Assembly: GCF_029167625.1 (NCBI RefSeq) | Contig: NZ_CP119145.1 | Span: 4,712,001 to 4,776,000, forward strand | DNA: 64,000 nt | Source: Streptomyces sp. AM 4-1-1 | Lineage (GTDB): Bacteria > Actinomycetota > Actinomycetes > Streptomycetales > Streptomycetaceae | Direction of reading: 5' to 3' | Part shown: one piece after another, positions 33,024-42,477 of the stretch | Numbering within the stretch: position 1 is the first letter of the stretch | How the letters are laid out: each line of letters begins with the position of its first letter | Translations under genes and position numbers: made by a program | The notes under the pieces: model-generated | What the model saw: the letters and a program-made list of their open reading frames with translations, nothing else | What the model was told of the DNA's origin: nothing | The model's database searches: none

Positions 33024-34430
33024 TCAGATGAGAGGCACGGTCTCGGTGCCGGTATCGGTGTCCGTCCCGTTCTCCGACCAGGCCGCGAGCGGGTTGAAGC
33101 CGCGATGGCCGCACTCCCCGAAGACCGTGACGGGGGCGCCGCCGGAGAGCGCGACGAGCTTCCACAGACCCGGCCGGGACAGTGCGGCGGGTGTGACGGG
33201 CAGAGCGGACCCGCCCGCCGCATCGGTCAGTTGCCAGCCGTCCCCGGACGGCGCGGGTATGACCTCGCGGAGCGTCACCGGCCAGGATTCCAGCCAGGGA
33301 TCGTCCCGCAGCGCGTGCCCGTAGGCCGCCACCGCCGCGGCCGGTGTACCGCCCGGCGGGGGCGCCCCGACCGTGGTGGGTGTCCCGAACCGCGCGCCCA
33401 GCTCCGCCCGCGACTGCCCGGCTCCCGGATATGGTGTCAGCTCCGCGTCGATCGCGGCACCCACCGGCATCGCCAGGTCAGGGGAGCGCCCGGCGGCCCC
33501 GAAGGAGAGCAGCAACGCGGTCCGGCCCGAGTCCCGCCCGTATAGCCAGACGCGGCGCGTGACGATCTTCCCGTCCGGTGTGTCGTACTGGGCGAGGACC
33601 GTCCAGTGGTCCCGGACGGGCGGGCCCTCCGGCGCCGCGGTCAGTCCGACGCGCGTACGCACCGCCACGGCCGACCGCTCGGGCAGCAGAGAGCGGTTCA
33701 GCCATCCGGCGTCCAGCAGATGCAGCAGCGCGCACTCCTCCAGCAGCCGGGCCGGCCAACCGGGGCCCGATGCCGGGATCGCCCCCAGTTCCCGTACCCG
33801 CGCGGCGAGTCCTGGGGCCTGGGCGTCGATCATGCGGGCGGCCGTCTCCTCCCACATCCCGTATCCGGCCTGCTCCGCCGCGGCCAGACCACCGTGCAGC
33901 AGGTCCGCGAGCCGCTGCTCCAACTCCTCCGCGCCCGCGGTGATCCGCGCGGCCCGGCGCTCGGCCCGGCGCCGGGCCGCCACCGGGTCCGCCGGCTCAC
34001 GAGCGGTCGGGCCGCTCGCGTCCCGGCCCTGACCACTCGCGGCCACAGCTCGCTCCCGACGGCCTTCGAGCCATTCACCGGCCCAGCCGGGTTCCTCCGC
34101 CAACGGCAGCGCGGACTCGCCCCCGGCCCAGAGAAGCAGCAGCCCCAACGCGTGCTTGCACGGGAACTTCCGGCTCGGACAACTGCACTTGTAGGCGGGC
34201 CCGGCGGTGTCGACGACCGTCTGGTACGGCTTCTTGCCACTGCCCTTGCACAGTCCCCAGACGGCTCCGGAGTCACCGCAGCCCGCGTCGGACCAGGAAC
34301 CGGCCGCACCCAGCTTCGTACCGGCCCTTCGTGACGCGTCGTCCGGAGCCAGGGCCAATACCTGCTCCATGGTCCAGCGGACCGCCGGACCGGCGGTGCG
34401 CGAGGGTTCTCCCCCGTGAGTCAGCAGCAT
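33024..34430 (-). CDS. SWIM zinc-finger protein
   Basis: A 468-residue protein. The SWIM finger is near the N-terminus: Cys82, Cys84, Cys91 and His93 in YKCSCPSRKFPCKHALGLL, the exact CxC-Xn-CxH pattern. SWIM domains bind zinc and usually DNA or protein partners. The rest is a helical region with an Arg/Glu-rich coiled coil (about 140-200) and a C-terminal domain of mixed strands. I place the start at ATG 34430 because a TTGTCAGTG-N8-TACCGT promoter ends seven bases before it, so the mRNA is leaderless; no ribosome site supports earlier starts. It is the first gene of the leftward half of the locus. Confidence 0.88.
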   Translation of the reverse strand: MLLTHGGEPSRTAGPAVRWTMEQVLALAPDDASRRAGTKLGAAGSWSDAGCGDSGAVWGLCKGSGKKPYQTVVDTAGPAYKCSCPSRKFPCKHALGLLLLWAGGESALPLAEEPGWAGEWLEGRRERAVAASGQGRDASGPTAREPADPVAARRRAERRAARITAGAEELEQRLADLLHGGLAAAEQAGYGMWEETAARMIDAQAPGLAARVRELGAIPASGPGWPARLLEECALLHLLDAGWLNRSLLPERSAVAVRTRVGLTAAPEGPPVRDHWTVLAQYDTPDGKIVTRRVWLYGRDSGRTALLLSFGAAGRSPDLAMPVGAAIDAELTPYPGAGQSRAELGARFGTPTTVGAPPPGGTPAAAVAAYGHALRDDPWLESWPVTLREVIPAPSGDGWQLTDAAGGSALPVTPAALSRPGLWKLVALSGGAPVTVFGECGHRGFNPLAAWSENGTDTDTGTETVPLI

Positions 34431-34437
34431 GGGAACG

Positions 34438-34510
34438 ACGGTAGGACGCACCACTGACAACCGCCCCTGACCTGCGGTCGAGGTCGATTGTCAGTGGCGT
34501 GGTGCACGGT
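34438..34510. promoter_or_regulatory. Bidirectional RecA-independent DNA-damage-type (PafBC) promoter
   Basis: Two copies of TTGTCAGTG face outward as perfect 10-bp inverted repeats (34451-34460 and 34488-34497). Leftward: TTGTCAGTG, 8 bp, TACCGT, which matches the TTGTCRGTG-N8-TAnnnT motif of mycobacterial RecA-independent damage promoters; it ends seven bases before the SWIM ATG. Rightward: TTGTCAGTG, 8 bp, CACGGT, one step off in the -10, ahead of the MoxR gene. Both operons should therefore be induced together by PafBC. Confidence 0.7.
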
Positions 34511-34548
34511 GGGAACCACATCCGGTCAGACGATCTGGAGGGGGACCC

Positions 34549-35661
34549 ATGACCGTGCCCGAAAACAGTTCCACCGCCGGCGCCGAGGTGCTGAGGCCAC
34601 ATGCCGAGGACGCCTTCGCCGACGAACTCAAGGCGCTCGCCGCCGCCGACGACCGCCCCAGGCCGGTGCGTTGGCGCCTGTCACCGTGGGCCGTGGCCAC
34701 CTATCTGCTCGGTGGCACACTCCCCGACGGGACCGTGATCACACCGAAGTACGTGGGCCCGCGCCGCCTCGTCGAAGTCGCCGTGACGACCCTCGCCACC
34801 GACCGCGCCCTGCTGCTCCTGGGCGTCCCCGGCACCGCCAAGACCTGGGTCTCCGAGCACCTGGCCGCAGCGGTCAGCGGTGATTCGACGCTGCTCGTCC
34901 AGGGCACGGCGGGCACACCGGAGGAAGCCGTCCGCTACGGCTGGAACTACGCACAACTGCTCGCCCACGGCCCCAGCCGTGAGGCTCTGGTGCCCAGCCC
35001 GCTCATGCGGGCCATGTCCGAGGGCATGACCGCCCGGGTCGAAGAACTCACCCGCATCCCCGCCGATGTGCAGGACGCGCTGATCACGATCCTCTCCGAG
35101 AAGACGCTCCCCGTCCCGGAGCTGGGCCAGGAGGTCCAGGCCGTCCGGGGCTTCAACCTCATCGCCACGGCCAACGACCGCGACCGGGGGGTCAACGAGC
35201 TGTCCAGCGCGCTGCGCCGCAGGTTCAACACGGTGGTCCTGCCCCTGCCCGCCACGCCTGAGGCGGAGGTCGACATCGTGTCCCGCCGCGTCGACCAGAC
35301 AGGACGTTCCCTCGACCTGCCGGCCGCGCCCGACGGCATGGCCGAGATCCGGCGCGTGGTGACCGTGTTCCGTGAGCTGAGGAACGGCCTCACGACTGAC
35401 GGCCGCACCAAGCTCAAATCGCCGTCGGGCACGCTCTCCACGGCCGAGGCCATCTCGGTCGTCACCAACGGGCTCGCGCTGGCGGCCCACTTCGGCGACG
35501 GAGTGCTGCGCTCCGGAGACGTCGCGGCGGGCATCCTCGGCGCGGTCGTCCGCGATCCGGTGGCCGACCGGGTGATCTGGCAGGAGTACCTGGAGACCGT
35601 CGTCCGCGAGCGGGACGGCTGGAAGGACTTCTACCGCGCCTGCCGTGAGGTCTCCGTATGA
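34549..35661 (+). CDS. MoxR-family AAA+ ATPase
   Basis: A 370-residue ATPase. Walker A is GVPGTAKT (92-99), followed by the MoxR-type region LTRIPADVQDALITILSEKTLPVPELG (Walker B is degenerate around VEELTRIP), sensor 1 NLIATANDRDRG and an arginine-finger region LSSALRRRFNTV. MoxR ATPases work with VWA proteins to remodel or load cofactors and client proteins; the VWA partner is two genes downstream. ATG 34549 has GGAGGGG upstream. Its stop overlaps the DUF5682 start as ATGA, so the three rightward genes are one coupled operon. Confidence 0.93.
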   Translation: MTVPENSSTAGAEVLRPHAEDAFADELKALAAADDRPRPVRWRLSPWAVATYLLGGTLPDGTVITPKYVGPRRLVEVAVTTLATDRALLLLGVPGTAKTWVSEHLAAAVSGDSTLLVQGTAGTPEEAVRYGWNYAQLLAHGPSREALVPSPLMRAMSEGMTARVEELTRIPADVQDALITILSEKTLPVPELGQEVQAVRGFNLIATANDRDRGVNELSSALRRRFNTVVLPLPATPEAEVDIVSRRVDQTGRSLDLPAAPDGMAEIRRVVTVFRELRNGLTTDGRTKLKSPSGTLSTAEAISVVTNGLALAAHFGDGVLRSGDVAAGILGAVVRDPVADRVIWQEYLETVVRERDGWKDFYRACREVSV

Positions 35662-38600
35662 CCGGGGCCTCGGCGGTCGGCGGGCCGCTGCTGATGGGGG
35701 TGCGGCACCACGGCCCCGGCTCCGCCCGGGCCGTTCTCGCCGCACTGGACGCCACCGGACCGCGAGCCGTACTCATCGAGGGACCGCCCGAAGGGGACGC
35801 GCTGCTGGCGCTCGCCGCCGACGAGGCGATGCGGCCACCGGTCGCGCTGCTCGCCCACGCGGTGGACGACCCGGGGCGGGCGTCCTTCTGGCCGCTGGCC
35901 GAATTCTCACCCGAATGGGTGGCACTCCGCTGGGCGTTGGCGAGGGACGTCCCGGTCCGCTTCATCGATCTGCCGGCCGCTCACTCCCTGGCCATGACAG
36001 AGACGGCAGGAGACGAAGAGGCACGAGGGGAAGGGGCGGGAGACCAGGGCGGAGATCAGGGAGACCAGCGGGAAGAAGGAGAAGGGGGGAGCCGTGCGGA
36101 GGGGCACGGTCTGGACGCGCAGGGGGAAGACGGAAGCGAGGCGGGGGAGCCCGCCCGCCCGGTCCGCTCACCCGCTGTCGACCCGATCGGCGTGCTCGCG
36201 GAGACCGCCGGTTACGACGACCCCGAGCGCTGGTGGGAGGACGTCGTCGAACACCGCGCGCCCGGTGGTGACGTCACCGACGCGCTGACCCCCTTCGACG
36301 TGCTCGCCGAGGCGATGACGGCGCTTCGCGAGGTGTACGGCGACGGTGGCCACCCGCGTGACGCCGTGCGCGAGGCGTACATGCGCCTCCAGGTGCGCGC
36401 GGCGCGGAAGGAATTCGGCGACGACATCGCCGTTGTCTGCGGGGCCTGGCACGTGCCCGCCCTCGCGGCGAGAACCACCGTCAGCGCCGACCGGGCCCTA
36501 CTCAAGGGGCTGCCGAAGGTCAAGACCGAGCTGACCTGGGTGCCCTGGACGCATCGCAGACTCGCCCGGCACAGCGGTTACGGGGCGGGGATCGACTCAC
36601 CCGGCTGGTACGGGCATCTGTTCAGCGCACCGGACCGGCCGGTCGAACGCTGGATGACCAAGGTCGCGGGGCTCCTGCGTGACGAGGACCGGTTCGTCTC
36701 GTCGGCCCACGTCATCGAGGCGGTCCGGCTCGCCGGGACGCTCGCCGCGATGAGGGGCCGGCCGCTCGCCGGTCTGACCGAGACGATCGACGCCGTCCGG
36801 GCCGTGATGTGCGAGGGCTCAGATGTGCCGCTCGCGCTCGTCCAGGACCGACTCATCGTCGGCGAGACCCTGGGGCAGGTACCCGACTCGGCCCCGGCCG
36901 TCCCCCTGCAACGCGATCTCACCCGCTCGCAGCGCTCCCTGCGGCTCAGACCGGAGGCGCTGGAGCGGGACCTGGAGCTGGACCTCCGGAAGGAGACGGA
37001 CGCCGCCCGCAGTCGTCTGCTGCACCGGTTGCGGCTCCTGGGCATCGGATGGGGCGAGCCGACCACCGGCCGGGGCAGCACCGGGACCTTCCGGGAGAGC
37101 TGGCGGCTCCGCTGGGAGCCGGAGCTGTACGTCCGGATCGCCGAGGCCGGGGTGTGGGGCACGACCGTGCTCTCCGCCGCCACGGCCAAGGCCGAGTCCG
37201 AGGCGCTGTCGGCGACCGCGTTGGCCGAGGTGACCGTCCTCGCCGAACGCTGCCTGCTCGCCGAGCTGCCGGACGCGCTGCCCGTGGTGATGCGGGCCCT
37301 CGCGGACCGGGCCGCACTGGACGCGGACGTCGGCCACCTCGCCGACGCCCTGCCCGCCCTGGCCCGCACCCTGCGCTACGGAGACGTGCGGTCCACCGAC
37401 ACGGCAGCGCTCGGCGAAGTCGCCGCGGGACTCGCCGAACGGATCTGTGTGGGCCTGCCGCCCGCGTGCACGGGCCTCGACACGGACGGCGCCACGGCAC
37501 TGCGCCGTCAGGTGGACGGGGTCCACACCGCGATAGCACTGCTCTCCGGAATCACGCCGGACGCCGACGCGGACCGGGAAGCGGGTGCGGAGGTGGAGGA
37601 GGGACGAGCGGAAGGGAACGCGTCCTCGGGCGGGACACGTGATCTACGGCAGCGCTGGAGCGAGGTCTTGCGCAAGCTCGCGACCCGGGACACCGTCGTC
37701 GGCGTCATCCGGGGCCGCGCCGCCCGGCTGCTTCTCGACGACGGGCGCCTTGAGGAGGACGAGGCCGCACGGCTGATGGGCCTCGCGCTCTCGCCCGGCA
37801 CACCACCGGCCGACGCCGCTGCCTGGATCGACGGATTCGTCGGCGGCGCGTCGGGCGGCGGCATGCTCCTCGTCCACGACGAACGGCTGCTCGGCCTTGT
37901 CGACGCCTGGCTGACCGGGGTGCCCGCGGACACGTTCACCGATGTGCTGCCCCTGCTGCGTCGGACCTTCTCGGCGTACGAATCGGGTGTCCGCCGCACG
38001 CTGGGTGAGCTGGTACGGCGGGGACCCGCCGCGGAGGGCGCGGTCAGAACCGGTGCGGAGGCGACCGCACCCGGCTTCGGCCCCGGCCTGGACGAGGAAC
38101 GGGCGGACGCGATGGTGCCGTTACTGCGACTGCTGCTCGGCCTCGGTACGGAGGAGGACGCGGTACCGGCCGGCGCGGCATCAGCCGGTTCGTCTCCCGG
38201 GCCGGGCCGACGCGCCGGCACACGGCCGAGGGCGCGGCCGGTCCCGGGCGGCACGGGCGGCTCGGACAGTGCGAACGGCGCGTCCGGGGCGGGTGGCTCG
38301 GGCAGTGCGAACGGCGCGTCCGGGGCGGGTGGCGGGTCCGGTGGAAACGGCGCTTCCGGGGTGAACGCCGGGTCCTGTGGGAACGGCGGGTCCTGTGGGG
38401 ACGGCGGGTCCGGCGAGAACGACGTGGCGGGCAGGGGCAGGGGCAGGGGCAGTGTGCCGGGCGTGAGCGGCGGCGTAGCCAGTGCGCCCAGCGGGCCCAG
38501 CGGGACTGGTGCATCCAGTGGGATCAGTGCTCCGAGCGGCGCGACCAACGGGCAGAGTGGGTTCGTCCTGGGCTCTGCCGGGGGCGGCGGAGAGGCCGGG

Positions 38601-38792
38601 GCCGGCCTGGGTGATGCCCTGCGCAGCGGGGGCGGTGCGTTCGGCCTGATCGGCGCCGCTTCCAGAGGAAGCAGTACCGCTCGTACGTGGCGCACCAGTC
38701 GCGCCCATGGCGTGATCGGCGTGATCGATGTGACCGGCGTGCTCCGCGGAGGGGGCATGCGGGACGAAGAATCCTGGAGGGGAACCGGATGA
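35658..38792 (+). CDS. DUF5682 protein with TraB/TIKI-like motifs
   Basis: A 1044-residue protein. It opens with GVRHHGPGSARAVLAAL (His17, His18) and VLIEGPPEGDALL, and has VVCGAWHVPAL (His265) later; GxxH / E / GxxH in this order recalls the TraB/TIKI/ChaN-like fold, some members of which are metal-dependent proteases, so I infer a possible hydrolase. An acidic low-complexity insert (about 115-165) interrupts the domain. The middle and C-terminal parts are helical. The last 190 residues are Gly/Ser/Ala/Asn-rich with GASGAGGSGSANGAS-type repeats, and unlike typical family members. It contains an in-frame TTA codon (38121-38123), so translation should depend on the bldA tRNA. It is coupled by ATGA overlaps on both sides. 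Confidence 0.85.
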   Translation: MTGASAVGGPLLMGVRHHGPGSARAVLAALDATGPRAVLIEGPPEGDALLALAADEAMRPPVALLAHAVDDPGRASFWPLAEFSPEWVALRWALARDVPVRFIDLPAAHSLAMTETAGDEEARGEGAGDQGGDQGDQREEGEGGSRAEGHGLDAQGEDGSEAGEPARPVRSPAVDPIGVLAETAGYDDPERWWEDVVEHRAPGGDVTDALTPFDVLAEAMTALREVYGDGGHPRDAVREAYMRLQVRAARKEFGDDIAVVCGAWHVPALAARTTVSADRALLKGLPKVKTELTWVPWTHRRLARHSGYGAGIDSPGWYGHLFSAPDRPVERWMTKVAGLLRDEDRFVSSAHVIEAVRLAGTLAAMRGRPLAGLTETIDAVRAVMCEGSDVPLALVQDRLIVGETLGQVPDSAPAVPLQRDLTRSQRSLRLRPEALERDLELDLRKETDAARSRLLHRLRLLGIGWGEPTTGRGSTGTFRESWRLRWEPELYVRIAEAGVWGTTVLSAATAKAESEALSATALAEVTVLAERCLLAELPDALPVVMRALADRAALDADVGHLADALPALARTLRYGDVRSTDTAALGEVAAGLAERICVGLPPACTGLDTDGATALRRQVDGVHTAIALLSGITPDADADREAGAEVEEGRAEGNASSGGTRDLRQRWSEVLRKLATRDTVVGVIRGRAARLLLDDGRLEEDEAARLMGLALSPGTPPADAAAWIDGFVGGASGGGMLLVHDERLLGLVDAWLTGVPADTFTDVLPLLRRTFSAYESGVRRTLGELVRRGPAAEGAVRTGAEATAPGFGPGLDEERADAMVPLLRLLLGLGTEEDAVPAGAASAGSSPGPGRRAGTRPRARPVPGGTGGSDSANGASGAGGSGSANGASGAGGGSGGNGASGVNAGSCGNGGSCGDGGSGENDVAGRGRGRGSVPGVSGGVASAPSGPSGTGASSGISAPSGATNGQSGFVLGSAGGGGEAGAGLGDALRSGGGAFGLIGAASRGSSTARTWRTSRAHGVIGVIDVTGVLRGGGMRDEESWRGTG

Positions 38793-39961
38793 CCGGCGAG
38801 CAGGTCGTGACCGACGAGCGGCTGAGGCGCTGGCGCATGGTGCTCGGCGCGGACAGCGCCGAGAGCACCGGCTGCGCCCTCACCGGGCGTGACGCAGCGA
38901 TGGACGGTGCGCTCACCGCCCTGTACGGGGGCGGGCCGAAGTCCGGAGGGCGGGGTGCGGGCGGGCGTTCGGCCGGGCTCGGCGCGTCCGCCCCGTCCGT
39001 CGCCCGGTGGCTCGGCGACATCCGTACGTACTTCCCCAGCACCGTCGTCCAGATCATGCAGCGCGACGCGATCGACCGCCTCGGTCTGTCCGCACTGCTG
39101 CTGGAACCGGAGATGCTGGAAGCCGTCGAGCCCGACGTCCACCTGGTCGGGACGCTCCTCTCCCTCAACAAGGCCATGCCCGAGACCACGAAGGAGACGG
39201 CGCGAGCCGTCGTCCGCAAGGTCGTCGACGATCTGGAGAAGCGCCTCTCCGGACGGACCCGGGCCACGCTCACCGGGGCGCTGGACCGTTCGACGAAGAT
39301 CAACCGGCCTCGCCACCGGGACATCGACTGGGACCGGACGATCAAGGCCAACCTCAAGAACTACCTGCCCGAGTACGGCACGATCGTGCCGGAACGCCTC
39401 ATCGGTCACGGACGGGCCGCGCAGTCGGTGAAGAAGGACGTCGTCCTCTGCATAGACCAGTCGGGTTCGATGGCCGCCTCCGTCGTCTACGCCTCGGTTT
39501 TCGGCGCGGTCCTCGCCTCCATGCGCACGCTGGCGACCCGGCTGGTCGTCTTCGACACGTCCGTCGTCGACCTCACCGACCAGCTCGACGATCCGGTCGA
39601 CGTCCTCTTCGGCACCCAACTGGGCGGTGGTACGGACATCAACCGTGCGCTCGCCTACTGCCAGTCGAAGATCACCCGGCCCGCCGACACCGTCGTCGTG
39701 CTCATCAGCGATCTCTACGAAGGCGGCATACGGGACGAGATGCTGAAGCGGGTCGCCGCGATGAAGGCGTCCGGTGTGCAGTTCGTGACACTGCTCGCCC
39801 TGTCCGACGAGGGCGCCCCCGCCTACGACCGGGACCATGCGGCGGCGCTCGGCGCGCTCGGCGCCCCGGCCTTCGCGTGCACCCCGGATCTGTTCCCGGA
39901 CGTCATGGCGGCGGCGATCGAGAAGCGCCCGCTGCCGATACCGGACAGCGAGGATCGGTAG
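38789..39961 (+). CDS. VWA-domain protein, MoxR partner
   Basis: A 390-residue protein. An N-terminal helical region of about 210 residues precedes the von Willebrand A domain, whose MIDAS is complete: DQSGS (Asp223), the threonine in GGGTDINRAL and aspartate in LISDLYEGG. Such proteins pair with MoxR ATPases, and the metal site binds the client or ATPase partner. GGAGGGG precedes ATG 38789, which overlaps the DUF5682 stop (ATGA). It is the last gene of the rightward operon. Confidence 0.92.
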   Translation: MTGEQVVTDERLRRWRMVLGADSAESTGCALTGRDAAMDGALTALYGGGPKSGGRGAGGRSAGLGASAPSVARWLGDIRTYFPSTVVQIMQRDAIDRLGLSALLLEPEMLEAVEPDVHLVGTLLSLNKAMPETTKETARAVVRKVVDDLEKRLSGRTRATLTGALDRSTKINRPRHRDIDWDRTIKANLKNYLPEYGTIVPERLIGHGRAAQSVKKDVVLCIDQSGSMAASVVYASVFGAVLASMRTLATRLVVFDTSVVDLTDQLDDPVDVLFGTQLGGGTDINRALAYCQSKITRPADTVVVLISDLYEGGIRDEMLKRVAAMKASGVQFVTLLALSDEGAPAYDRDHAAALGALGAPAFACTPDLFPDVMAAAIEKRPLPIPDSEDR

Positions 39962-40350
39962 GGCACGGTCCGGCCAGGAGGCGGGCCGGGACGGTTCGGG
40001 TCAGGCGGTACCGGGACCGGGCGGGACTGTCCGGGATCGGCCGGGGGGCGGTCGGGCCGGGACCGTCCAGGTCGGTTCGAGGCCGGTTCGGGACCGGACG
40101 GAGCCTGAACCGGGCAGAGCCCCTTTTGTCCGTCGTGAGGCGGTCACCAGCGGACCCTGTGACCGTAATCACCGCTCAGGTGCGATCTGCGATTTAGGGT
40201 CCTGCGAGGCTCGGGGATAACCTGCGAGATGGACATGCCGCGTGCTCGGACACCGTGTACGCCTCCCTAGTGACAGCGCAGTCACGTTGCCCTTCGCGGC
40301 ACGCCCACGCAGAAAACGAACCGCGAGACACGGAAAAGGGACGGACGCGC
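39962..40350. other. Region upstream of sucC
   Basis: The first 150 bp are GC-rich with repeated CGGGACCGG-type words and no terminator I trust. From 40130 the composition becomes more AT-rich and must hold the sucCD promoter; TAGGGT (40195-40200) and GATAAC (40215-40220) are possible -10 elements. No gene is supported. Confidence 0.5.
40158..40173. promoter_or_regulatory. Crp-like site upstream of sucCD
   Basis: TGTGA-CCGTAA-TCACC matches TGTGA-N6-TCACA at nine of ten positions. It is about 22 bp upstream of a possible -10 (TAGGGT), a usual activator distance. Crp control of the TCA cycle genes is plausible. Confidence 0.35.
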
Positions 40351-41526
40351 GTGGACCTGTTCGAGTACCAGGCGAGGGACCTCTTCGCCAAGCACGGTGT
40401 ACCGGTGCTGGCCGGTGAAGTCATCGACACGCCTGAGGCGGCGCGCGAGGTGACCGAGCGTCTGGGCGGCAAGGCCGTCGTCAAGGCGCAGGTCAAGGTT
40501 GGCGGTCGCGGCAAGGCCGGCGGCGTCAAGCTGGCCTCCGACCCTGCCGACGCGGTCGCCAAGGCCGACGCAATTCTGGGCATGGACATCAAGGGCCACA
40601 CGGTCCACAAGGTGATGCTGGCCCAGACCGCGGACATCGCGGAGGAGTACTACGTCTCCTTCCTGCTTGACCGCACCAACCGCACCTTCCTGGCCATGGC
40701 CTCCGTCGAGGGCGGCGTGGAGATCGAGGTCGTCGCGGAGGAGAACCCCGACGCGCTGGCCAAGATTCCGGTCGACGCCAACGAGGGCTGTACCCCGGAG
40801 AAGGCCGCCGAGATCGTGGCCGCGGCGAAGTTCCCGGCCGAGATCGCGGACCAGATCGCCGACGTCCTGCAGAAGCTGTGGACCGTCTTCATCAAGGAGG
40901 ACGCTCTCCTCGTCGAGGTCAACCCGCTGATCAAGTCCGGCGACGGCAAGATCATCGCGCTGGACGGCAAGGTCTCGCTCGACGAGAACGCCGACTTCCG
41001 CCAGCCCGACCACGAGGCCCTTGAGGACAAGGCCGCGGCCAACCCGCTTGAGGCCGCCGCCAAGGCCAAGGGCCTGAACTACGTCAAGCTCGACGGCGAG
41101 GTCGGCATCATCGGCAACGGCGCGGGTCTCGTCATGAGCACCCTGGACGTCGTCGCGTACGCCGGTGAGGGCCACGGCAACGTGAAGCCCGCCAACTTCC
41201 TTGACATCGGCGGTGGCGCCTCCGCCGAGGTCATGGCGAACGGCCTTGAGATCATCCTCGGCGACCCGGACGTCAAGTCCGTCTTCGTCAACGTCTTCGG
41301 TGGCATCACCGCGTGCGACGAGGTCGCCAACGGCATCGTCCAGGCCCTGGAGCTCCTCAAGTCCAAGGGCGAGGACGTCACGAAGCCGCTGGTCGTACGC
41401 CTCGACGGCAACAACGCGGAGCTGGGTCGCAAGATCCTGTCCGACGCCAACCACCCGCTCGTGCGGCGCGTGGACACCATGGACGGCGCGGCCGACAAGG
41501 CCGCCGAGCTCGCGGCTGCGAAGTAA
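40351..41526 (+). CDS. sucC: Succinyl-CoA synthetase beta subunit
   Basis: A 391-residue ADP-forming beta subunit. The ATP-grasp start [18 protein letters not shown] is standard; other signatures are [27 protein letters not shown] and the C-terminal CoA-ligase segment with [16 protein letters not shown]. With SucD it converts succinyl-CoA to succinate with ATP formation. GTG 40351 follows an AAAAGGGA ribosome site by ten bases. sucD starts 20 bp downstream, so both form one operon. Confidence 0.97.
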   Translation: MDLFEYQARDLFAKHGVPVLAGEVIDTPEAAREVTERLGGKAVVKAQVKVGGRGKAGGVKLASDPADAVAKADAILGMDIKGHTVHKVMLAQTADIAEEYYVSFLLDRTNRTFLAMASVEGGVEIEVVAEENPDALAKIPVDANEGCTPEKAAEIVAAAKFPAEIADQIADVLQKLWTVFIKEDALLVEVNPLIKSGDGKIIALDGKVSLDENADFRQPDHEALEDKAAANPLEAAAKAKGLNYVKLDGEVGIIGNGAGLVMSTLDVVAYAGEGHGNVKPANFLDIGGGASAEVMANGLEIILGDPDVKSVFVNVFGGITACDEVANGIVQALELLKSKGEDVTKPLVVRLDGNNAELGRKILSDANHPLVRRVDTMDGAADKAAELAAAK

Positions 41527-41546
41527 GGACGAGGGACTCCAACACC

Positions 41547-42431
41547 ATGGCTATCTTCCTCACCAAGGACAGCAAGGTCATCGTCCAGGGGATGACCGGT
41601 GCCACGGGCATGAAGCACACCAAGCTCATGCTCGCTGATGGCACCAACATCGTCGGCGGCGTGAACCCGCGCAAGGCGGGCACGTCCGTCGACTTCGACG
41701 GCATCTCCGTGCCCGTCTTCGGCTCCGTCGCCGAGGCGATCGAGAAGACCGGCGCCGACGTCTCCGTCGTCTTCGTGCCGCCGGCCTTCGCCAAGGCCGC
41801 CGTGGTCGAGGCTATCGACGCCGAGATCAGCCTCGCCGTCGTCATCACCGAGGGCATCGCCGTCCACGACTCGGCCGCCTTCTGGGCGTATGCGAGTGCG
41901 AAGGGCAACAAGACCCGGATCATCGGCCCGAACTGCCCGGGTCTGATCACCCCCGGCCAGTCCAACGCCGGCATCATCCCGGGCGACATCACCAAGCCCG
42001 GCCGCATCGGTCTCGTGTCCAAGTCCGGCACGCTGACCTACCAGATGATGTACGAGCTGCGTGACATCGGCTTCTCGTCCGCCGTCGGCATCGGTGGCGA
42101 CCCGGTCATCGGCACGACGCACATCGACGCCCTCGCGGCGTTCGAGGCCGACCCCGAGACCGACCTGATCGTGATGATCGGTGAGATCGGCGGCGACGCC
42201 GAGGAGCGCGCTGCCGACTTCATCGCCAAGAACGTCACGAAGCCGGTCGTCGGTTACGTCGCGGGCTTCACCGCCCCCGAGGGCAAGACCATGGGCCACG
42301 CGGGCGCCATCGTCTCCGGTTCCTCCGGTACCGCACAGGCGAAGAAGGAGGCCCTTGAGGCCGCCGGTGTCAAGGTCGGCAAGACGCCGACCGAGACCGC
42401 CAAGCTGGCGCGCGAGATCCTCGGCGCCTGA
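41547..42431 (+). CDS. sucD: Succinyl-CoA synthetase alpha subunit
   Basis: A 294-residue alpha subunit. It starts with the CoA-binding Rossmann fold ([19 protein letters not shown]), has [12 protein letters not shown] in the middle, and carries the phosphorylated histidine His251 in [10 protein letters not shown]. It completes the sucCD operon and is followed by a very strong hairpin that also faces the next, opposing gene. Confidence 0.97.
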   Translation: MAIFLTKDSKVIVQGMTGATGMKHTKLMLADGTNIVGGVNPRKAGTSVDFDGISVPVFGSVAEAIEKTGADVSVVFVPPAFAKAAVVEAIDAEISLAVVITEGIAVHDSAAFWAYASAKGNKTRIIGPNCPGLITPGQSNAGIIPGDITKPGRIGLVSKSGTLTYQMMYELRDIGFSSAVGIGGDPVIGTTHIDALAAFEADPETDLIVMIGEIGGDAEERAADFIAKNVTKPVVGYVAGFTAPEGKTMGHAGAIVSGSSGTAQAKKEALEAAGVKVGKTPTETAKLAREILGA

Positions 42432-42477
42432 TCGAACGGCATCGCGGGGCGCGGCAACGCGACGCCCGCGCGCGGCA

